DNA of 31,949 bases from Linderina pennispora (lineage: Eukaryota > Kickxellomycota > Kickxellomycetes > Kickxellales > Kickxellaceae). Of this stretch, positions 10,358 through 20,205 are shown piece after piece. The DNA lies in assembly GCF_002104995.1 (NCBI RefSeq), contig NW_024468360.1, forward strand, positions 1-31,949, in the 5' to 3' direction. The position numbers and the translations under genes were made by a program. Numbering within the stretch: position 1 is the stretch's first letter; every line of letters starts with the position of its first letter. The notes beneath the pieces were generated by a model. That model did no database searches, was not told the DNA's origin, and worked only from the letters and a program-made list of their open reading frames with translations.

Positions 10358-10873
10358 GACACCTAGATGCTTGGCTGGCAATTGCAATACTATTCATCTC
10401 TTTTTGATTATGTTGCTGGTGGCAGGCTCTGATATGGTAGTGCAGCAGGGAATGGGTGAAGAGGGAGACCATCTGCTTCAAGACATGGTTTTAGTGGCCA
10501 AGGCCATGTTGTGTCCCAAATGGTAGCGGTAGTCGAGCAACCCTTGTGTGTACCTAACAGCCTGAGTGTATTTCGGCTGCTGTCCACTACTAAATGAGAA
10601 ACTCAACCGAATCATTCGTGGTCTCGTTGGTTGGGCTCGTTTTTGTGAAGACTTATCACGGGTGTAACTATACTCAGCATAGTGGCGAATACAGTGAAGT
10701 TTAGAACTAGCGACATAGCTCCAACCTCTTTTTCCCTTGCCACATACATTGCTACCCATGGAAAGCCTCTCATCTGCCAATGCTGCTAGTCATTGATAGT
10801 ACTTAAAGGGTGCAGGATTGATACGCGAAGTGAGCACTACCATTTCTCTGCTTAGCACTTAATTTTTATCCTC
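10358..10873. other. Intergenic region between MEF1 and MFS copy 2
   Basis: About 515 bases of moderately AT-rich sequence without a supportable gene. The first part is the MEF1 3' region. The last part should contain what remains of the promoter of the degraded MFS copy. Confidence 0.5.
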
Positions 10874-11957
10874 ATGCCCATGCAAGACAGCACCGCTACC
10901 GAGAGCATAGTATTAATGAATGCTGCTCAGGCAGCCAACAAGCACACCTCGCCAAATGACAGAACTGCTGGAGATTCTATTTCAGAATCTGACTCTGTTG
11001 GTGAATGGCTAGTCACTGCTGCTTCATTCATTTATACAATGATATCTATGGGCACAGCTGCATCGTTTGGTGTGTACATGGACGAATACCTCACCAAAGA
11101 GTTTCCTGGTACCCCGTCGTCGACGCTGGCATGGATAAGTACCATGCAGATTGGCCGTACTTTTTTCTGTGGAATCATCTTTGGTCTGATGATGGAGCGC
11201 ATCGATATTCGCATAGTGGGCATTGCCATCAGTGGAAGCGCAGTAGGCGGGATATGGCAGTCGTTTGCCATGCGGGCCATCATCAAGAGCCACGGACACC
11301 GGTGGGCGTTGCGCATTTCAGGCCTGATACAGATTGCCCTATGCAGTAGTGCAACGCTGCCGATGAAGCGACGGATTGAAGCACCGCCACGCAGGAGGTC
11401 TGCCGACTATGCCATACTAGGTGATATCAGGTTTATCATGCTGTTCTTATTCGGGATCACAGTCACTGCTGGGCTCTTTGGATGTCTGCCCCCTGGTGTC
11501 CTGGCGGCATACATTGGCCCAATAAACACACCACTTATCTTCTCGTTGCTAGCAACACTTGCGCTGTTCGAATAAAGCTGCTGCAATGAGGACTGCAGTA
11601 CTCTCGAAGGGCAGTCAGAGTCGGAGTTTTCGGTGGCAGCATGATCACTAGCACCAGTAGCTGCAGCTAGTGTCTATGGTCCCAAGCGTCTCCCTAGTAC
11701 TATTGGATTCTTGTTTGTGTCCTTCTTCACTGGACAGCTTGTCCAGCAGCTGACCAGCAACAGCCAAACTGGTAAGTACAAACATGAAACAAACCTTGAT
11801 TTATTCAAACATCATCGAGCAACTTCTTGCTAATCATCAACCAGAAGATGATCAGGAACACAGTGGCAACTGTGAAAAGGACGCCATTGTAAATGATTAG
11901 AAAATCATGTCGAAATATAAACATCTCAATCGAGAGCATATGCTGATGTTCATATAG
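10874..11957 (+). pseudogene. Rearranged second copy of the MCT-type MFS transporter (copy 2)
   Basis: Bases 10874-11575 form a 233-codon frame homologous to copy 1 (WLVTAASFIYTMISMGTAAS, FGVYMDEYLTKEFPGTPSST). Two in-frame pieces are missing. One is about 59 codons, with the join at the heptamer AGTGGGC (11216-11221 region). The other is about 35 codons after GITVTAGLF. The downstream homology is scrambled in place. Bases 11570-11622 are reverse-complemented and encode LPFESTAVLI when flipped. Bases 11623-11737 are direct and end GFLFVSFFTGQ. Bases 11738-11776 are reverse-complemented and encode LTSLAVAGQLLDK. Bases 11777 to about 11957 are reverse-complemented and encode DFLIIYNGVLFTVATVFLII and the true end LLDDV, with its stop at 11805-11807. 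The apparent TAA stop at 11573-11575 is created by the first inversion. A working transporter is not possible. Confidence 0.8.
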
Positions 11958-12326
11958 GGTGCTACTCTAGCTTCGACGATGAATGTTTTATCTGGCATGC
12001 CATTTGTCATTTTTGTCAATAGCTAGCAGCGGTCCAAGGATCGATAATAAATTAGCGATGGAAATCAGTGGATCAACTCAAGGGATTTTCAAAAAAGTTC
12101 GTTTTGCTGATGGTGCAGGGAGGGATGCCCAAGACAGGATGTGTCTGCCGACGCCCTCTTCGCATTGCTCTTCTCTGCATCCTTACTGTTTGCGCACTTG
12201 CTCCACCCGCCTGACATTTCTACCACCTCTCTTTTCGTGCATCCCGTATTCACTCGCCCGCAGGATATATAGGAGTGGCTTTGCAGACCCGCGCAACACA
12301 AAACGAACCAGACACACCCAGAGTAC
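11958..12326 (+). promoter_or_regulatory. Upstream region of the SET-like gene
   Basis: A 370-base region before the SET-like start codon. It contains TATATA at 12266-12271, 56 bases upstream of the ATG, preceded by CT-rich sequence from about 12155. No other gene is seen. Confidence 0.5.
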
Positions 12327-13598
12327 ATGATGGCTGCTGAGAACGGAAACGACTTTGCTATCAACGAGGCACAGCTCACTGAACTCGAGTCTGTGAACAA
12401 CGAGATCAACGTTATTGTCGAGCAACTCGGTATGTCCTAATGCACATCGTTTCGAAGCAGATCTAATGAAGGACTATATAGGGCACGTGGAAACTAACAT
12501 GCCGAGCTGCTAATGCCAACCTTTAATGTAGTTGACGAGGAGGCCGCGCTGCACGCAAAGTATGAGCTCAAGAAGGCGCCTCTGTACAAGAAGCGCCAGG
12601 GCGTGATTGCCAAGATCCCAAAGTTCTGGCTCACATGCGTAAGTATTAATGAGTCTGCTCGCGCAGCTATTAGTGGATGAACCTGCATGACTGTGCTCTT
12701 ACTAACAATCTCCGATCTGGAAACATGCATCCTGGCCGGCTCCTCGTTTGCAATTGTAGCTTGAGAAGCACCCGATCATCAGTAAGTTTGCAAGCTCTCT
12801 CCCCCTTCCGTCCATTTCGCAGTCCTTCCTTTTTCGCGTCTGTGCGCGGTATTTTGCCCATCGAGACTGTCGATCGCATTAATTTCTACTTTCTCTCCTC
12901 TTTGCGCTATTCGTCTTGCTTAATTGGGAACCACCACGCTCCCTGGTTTCTACCACCAACCCCTCTTTGTTTGTAGCATCTTTGGTCGAGATGGAGGACG
13001 CCGAGGTAAGCCTGAAGCCCTGACTTTACTGTGGCGCTTGTTCTGTCGGTAAAAATGCATATCATCTAATGCGGTGTACTCTTCAAAATTATTCTAGGTG
13101 ATCTCGCATCTGGAGAACATCGAGATTGAGCGGTCTCCGGCAAACCCGATCAACTACAAAGTGATCTTCTCGTTCAGCGAGAACCCGTACTTCACAGACA
13201 AGCAGCTCGTCAAGGAGTTTGACTTCTCAGACAAGGACAACGTCCACGTCACGAACCACAAGATCCACTGGAAGGAAGGCAAGGATCTGACGTCAACACA
13301 GACCACCGGCGATGACTACAAGGGCGACTTGTACGACGAGGACATGTCGAGCTTCTTCTGCTGGTTCACCGATGCAAACGGCTCGGAGCTCGCCGATCTG
13401 TTTGCCAATGACCTGTTCCCGAATGCCGGCACCTATTTCATTGGCACCGATGATTCGGATGACGACGATGTGATTTCAGTCATCGAGTACACGCCGAGTG
13501 ACAATGAGGTGGAGCTGGCTGCAGGTGCTGCTGATGACTCTGAGGCTGATGCTGATCCGGAAGATGTGCCGGCTGCAAAGCGCTCCAAGCACAACTGA
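12327..13598 (+). CDS. SET/Vps75-type histone chaperone (NAP family), five exons
   Basis: The spliced product has 253 residues. Exons are 12327-12429, 12532-12638, 12760-12781, 12977-13005 and 13098-13598, and their summed length (762) is a multiple of three. Donors are GTATGT, GTAAGT, GTAAGT and GTAAGC; all acceptors are TAG, with CTAAY branch-like sites in introns 1, 2 and 4. The N-terminus is a dimerisation helix (NEAQLTELESVNNEINVIVE), followed by KIPKFWLTCLEKHPIITSL. The NAP fold includes IEIERSPANPINYKVIFSF, ENPYFTDKQLVKEFDF, HKIHWKEGKDLT and SSFFCWFTD. The C-terminus is acidic and ends in a basic AAKRSKHN. Length and the FWLT segment fit SET/TAF-I and Vps75 better than longer Nap1. Such proteins bind H3-H4 or H2A-H2B and act in nucleosome assembly. 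A second ATG follows the first directly. Exons of 22 and 29 bases are exceptionally small. Confidence 0.88.
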
Positions 13599-13961
13599 AT
13601 AAAGGAGGCTGTCCTTTAGTCAATATAAACTCCCACATATTCCCCTGCCAACGCCGATTATAAATACGACTCTTTCCTCCGCCAATGCAGGACACCAGGA
13701 TGTATCCCGAAAACACTAAAACGCTGGACCGCAGCAGTCTAGAATTAATCGCAACACAGCCGGTAACTGATTGGCTCGAATATTTGTTTTTCGTAGTGCT
13801 GACAAATTGGCGTCGTGCTTCTAGCGCCCTATATAAAACAGGCGCAGCGGCTAGCATTCAAAACCCGCCTCTCCTTGACTTTTTATCCAACAGCTGTATT
13901 TATATACACTTTTTTGAACACCCTCAATTCGAATTCGTATTGCTTTTATTTGCTACCAACC
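13599..13961 (+). promoter_or_regulatory. RPL10 promoter and leader
   Basis: A clear TATATAAAA lies at 13830-13838, about 125 bases before the RPL10 ATG. Two inverted CCAAT boxes (ATTGG) lie at about 13770 and 13806. The leader is T-rich. The preceding gene stops at 13598, so this 363-base stretch serves as 3' region of one gene and promoter of the next. Confidence 0.55.
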
Positions 13962-14609
13962 ATGGGTCGCCGTCCCGCTCGCTGCTACCGCTACTGCAAG
14001 AACAAGCCGTATCCCAAGTCGCGCTTCTGCCGTGGTGTCCCCGACCCCAAGATCCGCATCTTCGACCTGGGCCGCAAGAAGGCTAACGTCGACGAGTTCC
14101 CGCTGTGCATCCACCTGACCTCGGACGAGTACCAGCAGATCTCGAGCGAGGCTCTTGAGGCTGCCCGCATTAGCGCCAACAAGTACATCACCAAGGTGTC
14201 GGGCAAGGACTCGTTCCACATGCGTGTCCGTGTTCACCCGTTCCACGTCCTGCGTATCAACAAGATGCTTTCGTGCGCCGGTGCTGATCGTCTTCAGACC
14301 GGTATGCGTGGTGCCTACGGTAAGCCGTACGGTACTGCCGCTCGTGTCAACATTGGCCAGGTCCTGATCTCAGTCCGTACCAAGGACAACAACAAGGCTG
14401 TGGTCATTGAGGCCCTGCGTCGCTGCAAGTACAAGTTCCCGGGTCGCCAGAAGATCATCATCTCCAAGAAGTGGGGCTTCACCAAGCTGACCCGCGCCGA
14501 GTACGTTGAGGCTCGCCAGAACGGTCTGGTCAAGGCTGACGGCTGCTACGTCAAGTACCTGAACACCCGCGGCCCCCTGGAGGCCCACCTCAAGCACATC
14601 GCCGCCTAA
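13962..14609 (+). CDS. RPL10: 60S ribosomal protein uL16 (RPL10)
   Basis: The 215-residue product begins [20 protein letters not shown] and is colinear with eukaryotic RPL10 (214-221 residues). Conserved blocks include [60 protein letters not shown] and [19 protein letters not shown]. It joins the 60S subunit late in the cytoplasm, next to the peptidyl-transferase centre, and is needed for release of Nmd3. The open frame extends upstream to 13815, but the ATG at 13962 gives the universally conserved N-terminus and has an ACC context. It has no intron. Codon use is strongly biased to C-ending codons, as expected for high expression. Confidence 0.97.
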   Translation: MGRRPARCYRYCKNKPYPKSRFCRGVPDPKIRIFDLGRKKANVDEFPLCIHLTSDEYQQISSEALEAARISANKYITKVSGKDSFHMRVRVHPFHVLRINKMLSCAGADRLQTGMRGAYGKPYGTAARVNIGQVLISVRTKDNNKAVVIEALRRCKYKFPGRQKIIISKKWGFTKLTRAEYVEARQNGLVKADGCYVKYLNTRGPLEAHLKHIAA

Positions 14610-14872
14610 ATTCTCTAGAAATATTGAGCTCACATTCGTCCCCTTTTGTAGAGTAGCTCAATATGAGAATTTATATGACCCCTCTAGCCAACAGGAGAAG
14701 TGGATATCACGTTTCGCAGCATCTGCTATATACGGGATTTTATAGTCCAAAATGTGTTTGACCGTCCGCTAGAGCGTTATTATTGACTGAAGGGATTCGC
14801 GCTCTTTTGAGCATCAGTGAGTATACATTACTCGCTCTGTGAGCACCTAAAACAGCATTATCAAGATCTTAA
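14610..14872. other. RPL10 downstream region
   Basis: AT-rich sequence after the RPL10 stop. I see no gene or repeat. The homology-like decayed frame described next starts at its right-hand edge. Confidence 0.4.
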
Positions 14873-15426
14873 GGGGTCAAATATATCTGAAAAGTACTGG
14901 AAAAATCGAATCCAGAACCATATATCAAAATGCCATTCGTCTTAGCTGCTTCGCATATTGTAGATCCAGCAGTCCAATAAACGAATCGCTCAACTTCTGG
15001 ATCCTCGGTGCTCAGAATTGGAATCGTTGGCTTGCCACGAAAATCCGGAGCAAGCTCGGGCCAGGTCCAGTACTAATCATGGATAATTGAGGTGCACCGG
15101 TGGTCCGACACCATGTGCCGATTCGTGGAAAGGGATGGCGCGATAAGTTCAAGCACTATGGCCTTCTCAGCTGCACAGGCGAGTTATGTAAGCGGGCCAT
15201 GGGATAATACAAGAGGGAGGGCGTATTCTTCCTGGCTCTTGAATCGTGATCTCGCAGCGGTTCTAAACTTCATACTCATTTTCCAGTCACTCAGTGCTTC
15301 AGGTGATATTCCTGGACGATTTTGCTGCCAGCAGTGGCGAACCAATGCAGAAACACCCGTGCTGAGCAGGACACCAAAATGGGGGATGTCCAGGATCACC
15401 ATTGCACCAACAACCATCCGGCACAT
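14873..15426 (-). pseudogene. Unrecognised decayed reading frame with two stop codons
   Basis: One minus-strand frame of about 184 codons is open except for a TAA at 15184-15186 and a TAG at about 15073-15075. Its composition is that of a globular protein. It contains ISPEALSDWKMSMKFRTAAR, RFKSQEEYALPLVLSHGP, PSLSTNRHMVSDHR, YWTWPELAPDFRGKPTIPIL, STEDPEVERFVYWTAGSTI and EAAKTNGILIYGSGFDFSST. I do not recognise the family. Continuity across both stops suggests a gene lost recently by point mutation. Its 5' end above 15426 is not clear, and a stop ends the frame at 14873. No neighbour suggests a role. Confidence 0.4.
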
Positions 15427-15533
15427 TCAAATGACCGGTTCGCCGTGATGCTCTTATCGACGTGTCAACCCATGCTGGCTAGCAGCCGAGCTCGTATCAC
15501 AAAGAAATTCTAGTGTTTAGAAACTGTTGCAAT

Positions 15534-16691
15534 TTATGGATGGTACGGGTAGTAGTTGGAGCTTGAGTGCACCGGGTTGACGATAGTGGTGACAACAGAG
15601 TCGTTAACAATATAGGTTGCTGTCGAAATGTCCTTGTCCAGCACTTTGCTGACGCGCGTAACGTCATAAACGCTGTTGGTGACTGTGGAGTCGCCATAGT
15701 AGCGTTTGACCCGGTTCGGCTTGGTAGGTGTGGGCTGTGACAGGGTTACAGCGAGAGATGGTGGTGGCGTGGCGAACAGGCTGGGTGGGGACACAGCCTG
15801 GTCCCAGTACTCGGTGTTGGTGCGTTCTTCTATCATCACTGGCGAGCCCACGATCACCGTCGAGTAGGTCGCGTGGCTAATCCAGTTTGTAATTGTGCTC
15901 TCAAACCCGTACCAACGCTTACGCAGTTCCTGCGGCTCCAAGACACCCTTTCTGATCGGTGGCCGTGGGACAGCCTGCTTGCTTGTCGACGATGGTGGGT
16001 CAGCAATATTGGCACCTGGTGGCACGATCGTGGTCTCGTGGTGGGCATTGACGATGTCTACCTGGGTTGACACAGAGATGGGGCCAACGACCTCGGTTTT
16101 GGTGTAGTCGACTGAATGGTAGTTTGTGTATGTGGTAGGCGTGAAGTACTGGCGCTTGGCCAATATGCTCTGCTGTGTCTCAGGATGCTCGTCATCGTTC
16201 AGGCCAGCTGGCTTGGAGGGATAGCTTATTGGTGGCAAGTCGGAAGCAGCCCAGCTGGTGGGCACTGCCGGGTGGATAACGATGGTGCTGATTTCAGTGA
16301 TGTCGCGACTCTCATATTGTGCCAGCGGGTTCAGGTCAGAGGTCGAGAAGATCTCGGTTCGCAGTGTGTTTGTAACTGGATCGGGATAGTGGTACCCACC
16401 GCCGTAGTATGGGCGGTAGTCGGGGAACATGTTTTCGGGTGCGGCAGGTAGGGTGAGTATTGGGGCATCTGCTGGGGCATTTGGGGACACAGGAGTCGTC
16501 TCGACAGCAGGTAAGGGGCCGTGAGTGGTTTTTGGAGCACTGATGATAGAGACCGCTGGCGCAGCAGTATTAGCAGTTGCTGGCTCTATCGATGGAGTCT
16601 TAGTGGTGACGCCTGCTAGTCCATTCCAACGGTGCTGAGCACTGGCAATGGCGGCATAGCAGAGGACTGAGGTAGCAACCTTGGCCAACAT
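15534..16691 (-). CDS. Secreted protein with Kex2-type KR sites and related units
   Basis: The 385-residue product starts at the first ATG in the frame. A canonical signal peptide MLAKVATSVLCYAAIASAQ precedes a Pro/Ala/Thr-rich stretch (about 25-90). Dibasic KR sites lie at 179-180 (LAKR-QYF), 258-259 (LRKR-WYG) and 329-330 (RVKR-YYG), each followed by an aromatic pair and then a beta-strand-like segment. The segments are related: VTNTLRTEIF (about 107), YTNYHSVDYTKTEVV (about 188), ITNWISHATYSTVIV (about 267) and VTNSVYDVTRVSKVL (about 337). Several end in T-I-V-x-P (STIVIHP, TTIVPP, TTIVNP). This fits a Kex2-processed repeat protein releasing peptides of roughly 55-75 residues, or a cell-wall protein trimmed in the Golgi. 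There is no GPI-type hydrophobic C-terminus. No homologue is recognised. Confidence 0.7.
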   Translation of the reverse strand: MLAKVATSVLCYAAIASAQHRWNGLAGVTTKTPSIEPATANTAAPAVSIISAPKTTHGPLPAVETTPVSPNAPADAPILTLPAAPENMFPDYRPYYGGGYHYPDPVTNTLRTEIFSTSDLNPLAQYESRDITEISTIVIHPAVPTSWAASDLPPISYPSKPAGLNDDEHPETQQSILAKRQYFTPTTYTNYHSVDYTKTEVVGPISVSTQVDIVNAHHETTIVPPGANIADPPSSTSKQAVPRPPIRKGVLEPQELRKRWYGFESTITNWISHATYSTVIVGSPVMIEERTNTEYWDQAVSPPSLFATPPPSLAVTLSQPTPTKPNRVKRYYGDSTVTNSVYDVTRVSKVLDKDISTATYIVNDSVVTTIVNPVHSSSNYYPYHP

Positions 16692-16985
16692 CTGGCGTGT
16701 TCTATATAGCGATATGAACAAGTGCGTGAGTGTGTTGATGGGAGAGAAACTGGACTGAGGTGTCCTTGACGGATCTGTAGCCGAAGACGAAGACCGAGTG
16801 CGACATTTATTGATGGAACAAGGCTGTATACCCGCAAAACTGCTCAGGGCTATGAGGGTACAAATAACCAGCAATTAATTGCAGCAGGAGCCACCACAAT
16901 ATATTTGCGTATCTGGCCGCGAGAGTAGCGACTGTAGTAGCCTGAAATAGAGGCTGCTCTTGCAGAGAAGTTCTCCAAAGCTTGT

Positions 16986-18346
<1,361 letters not shown>

Positions 18347-19024
18347 ATGTTCCGTACTGCCCTGTCCCAAGTCTATCGGTCGCCGTCAGTAATGACCCGC
18401 CTTCCCGCCGTCAGATCTGCCGCATTCGCGCGCCGCCAGTACTCCGACAAGCCCGCAAACGAGGCGTCGCCCAAGGCTGAGGAGGCCAAGGCTGGAGAGG
18501 CTAAGGCAGTGAGCGCCGAGGAGTTCGCCAAGCTGCAGAAGCAGGTGGAGGAGAAAGACGCGAAGATCAAGGAGCTCAAGGACGCGTACCTGCGGTCGCT
18601 GGCAGACACCGAGAACCTGCGCACACGCAGCAAAACCGAGCTCGACAACATGAAGGTGTTTGCGATCCAGAAGTTCGCAAAGGACCTGCTGGATACCGTC
18701 GATATCCTGGAGCTGGCGCTGAAGCACGTGCCGAAGGAGCACCTGTCCGACAAGACCAACCACAAGTCGCTCAACGACCTGTTCGAGGGCGTCGATATGA
18801 CCATGGGCAACCTGCTCAAGACCCTGGAGCGCCACGGCGTCGAGTCTTTTGACCCGATCGACAAGGTCTATGACCCGAACACCAGTCATGCGCTGTACCA
18901 GGTGCCCATGCCGGGCAAGGAGCCGGGCACTGTGTTCAGCGTCGAGAAGCGCGGATACATCATCAAGGGCCGCGTTCTCCGGCCCGCCCAGGTTGGCGTC
19001 GTGCTCGATCCGAACGGCAACTAA
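18347..19024 (+). CDS. MGE1: Mitochondrial GrpE, nucleotide exchange factor of mtHsp70
   Basis: The 225-residue product releases ADP from mitochondrial Hsp70 during matrix protein import and folding. The first 35 residues (MFRTALSQVYRSPSVMTRLP) form a basic presequence with a likely cut near RRQYS. A Lys/Glu/Ala linker is followed by a long coiled coil with KDAYLRSLADTENLRTRSKT, the GrpE dimer helix. The beta domain contains GVESFDPIDKVYDPNTSHAL, HALYQVPMPGKEPGTVFSV and GYIIKGRVLRPAQVGV, which is the GrpE signature region. Length matches yeast Mge1 (228). It has no intron. Its 3' end is convergent with PRE8, 173 bases apart, with an A11 run at 19108-19118 between them. Confidence 0.96.
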   Translation: MFRTALSQVYRSPSVMTRLPAVRSAAFARRQYSDKPANEASPKAEEAKAGEAKAVSAEEFAKLQKQVEEKDAKIKELKDAYLRSLADTENLRTRSKTELDNMKVFAIQKFAKDLLDTVDILELALKHVPKEHLSDKTNHKSLNDLFEGVDMTMGNLLKTLERHGVESFDPIDKVYDPNTSHALYQVPMPGKEPGTVFSVEKRGYIIKGRVLRPAQVGVVLDPNGN

Positions 19025-19107
19025 GCCGTGTGTCCTTTCTACTCTAGATCTCACCCTCTATAAATTGCGTACCAGTATCGGCAGAAGCCGCCTCAGTGCT
19101 ATTGTGG

Positions 19108-19118
19108 AAAAAAAAAAA
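19108..19118 (+). repeat. A11 homopolymer
   Basis: Eleven consecutive A bases between the convergent MGE1 and PRE8 3' ends, possibly part of the MGE1 3' region. Confidence 0.8.
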
Positions 19119-19197
19119 GCATTTTGTATTCAGAAAATTGTCCAAGAGAAGAGTGATGGCGTGCCTAGCAGGAGAGAACATTGCACGCGCCAGCATA

Positions 19198-19929
19198 TCA
19201 GGCAATGTTGGACAGGTAGTCCTTGATCTCGGCCGGTGACAGGCACTGGAACGTCGGCTTTGCCCCGCCCTCGACACCAAGGCCGCCAATAATGCCGACA
19301 TCAATCGACGTCTCAGTCATCTGGCCCTCGAACCCCTCCTTCAGAGTCAAAATTGCTGTGTGCACAGCATCTTCAAGCTCCATGTCGCCGTTGAACCGCT
19401 TCTCCAGGAACGTCTTGGCGTTAATCATGTTCTTGCCAATTGCCGTCGCCTTCCACGGGAAGTAAGATCCCGAAGGGTCCACCTGGTACAGGCTCGGCCC
19501 GCGCTCGTCCACGCCCGCCAGCAGCAGCGAGACGCCGAACGGCCGCACTCCTCCCGACTGCGTAAACTCCTGCATGATGCTCGCCAGCTCCTTCACCAGG
19601 ATACGCACGGGCGGGTCCTCCATGTAGATCCGACGGTACTTTTGCGCTGACTTGCGCGCTGCGTTCACGAGAACACGGAAGTCGGGGCCCATGCCAGAGT
19701 ACACCATGCCGATGGTGTCGCAGACCTTGACCACATACTCCAGCGTCGACACCTCGATCAGTGACGACCCTGCCTTCTTCTCTGTCGCAATCACCACGCC
19801 GTTGGCTGCCTTGATGCCGACGCTCGTTGAGCCATTGCCGACCGCTGCCAGCGCATGCTCAATCTGAAGAAGCTTACCATTTGGCGCAAATGTCGTAAGC
19901 GAGAAGCTGTAAGCGTCCATGTCACCCAT
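19198..19929 (-). CDS. PRE8: 20S proteasome subunit alpha type 2
   Basis: The 243-residue product is a core-particle alpha-ring subunit. The alpha signature [20 protein letters not shown] lies at the N-terminus, followed by [67 protein letters not shown] and [11 protein letters not shown]. It matches PSMA2/Pre8 over its whole length, apart from a slightly longer N-terminus. The ATG at 19929 is preferred; another ATG three codons later (19920) would give an N-terminus nearer to the animal protein. An upstream extension of the frame to 20172 is not proteasome-like. No intron is needed. A CACGTG lies at 20141-20146 in its promoter. Confidence 0.96.
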   Translation of the reverse strand: MGDMDAYSFSLTTFAPNGKLLQIEHALAAVGNGSTSVGIKAANGVVIATEKKAGSSLIEVSTLEYVVKVCDTIGMVYSGMGPDFRVLVNAARKSAQKYRRIYMEDPPVRILVKELASIMQEFTQSGGVRPFGVSLLLAGVDERGPSLYQVDPSGSYFPWKATAIGKNMINAKTFLEKRFNGDMELEDAVHTAILTLKEGFEGQMTETSIDVGIIGGLGVEGGAKPTFQCLSPAEIKDYLSNIA

Positions 19930-20205
19930 GTTGAAGTGTTGGCTATAATTCTGATTGCGGTGGAGAAAACAAAGATATGTAAATTGAAGAGCTGAGCAGA
20001 AGAGGGCGCAGGAAAAAGGTGCTGGCGAATTAGCAGGACGGGCTTGGATACTGGAAACACGCCGGGACGCGCAAGCAGACAGGGTAATTACGTGGCCAGC
20101 CCAAATCCGCCGGCCATTGGGCACAGCCGAAAATCTAATCCACGTGATTCCGATGAGACTACGCACTAGCACGCCAGATGCCTGCGGGCGCTCAAAAAAG
20201 AAGAC

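Noticed and set aside
16702-16709. CTATATAG as TATA box of the Kex2-site gene
   Set aside because: It lies about 11 bases before the start codon, too close for a TATA element that would keep the signal peptide.
16692-16874. Longer N-terminus for the Kex2-site protein
   Set aside because: The upstream frame opens only with TTG; the first ATG (16691) gives a canonical signal peptide.
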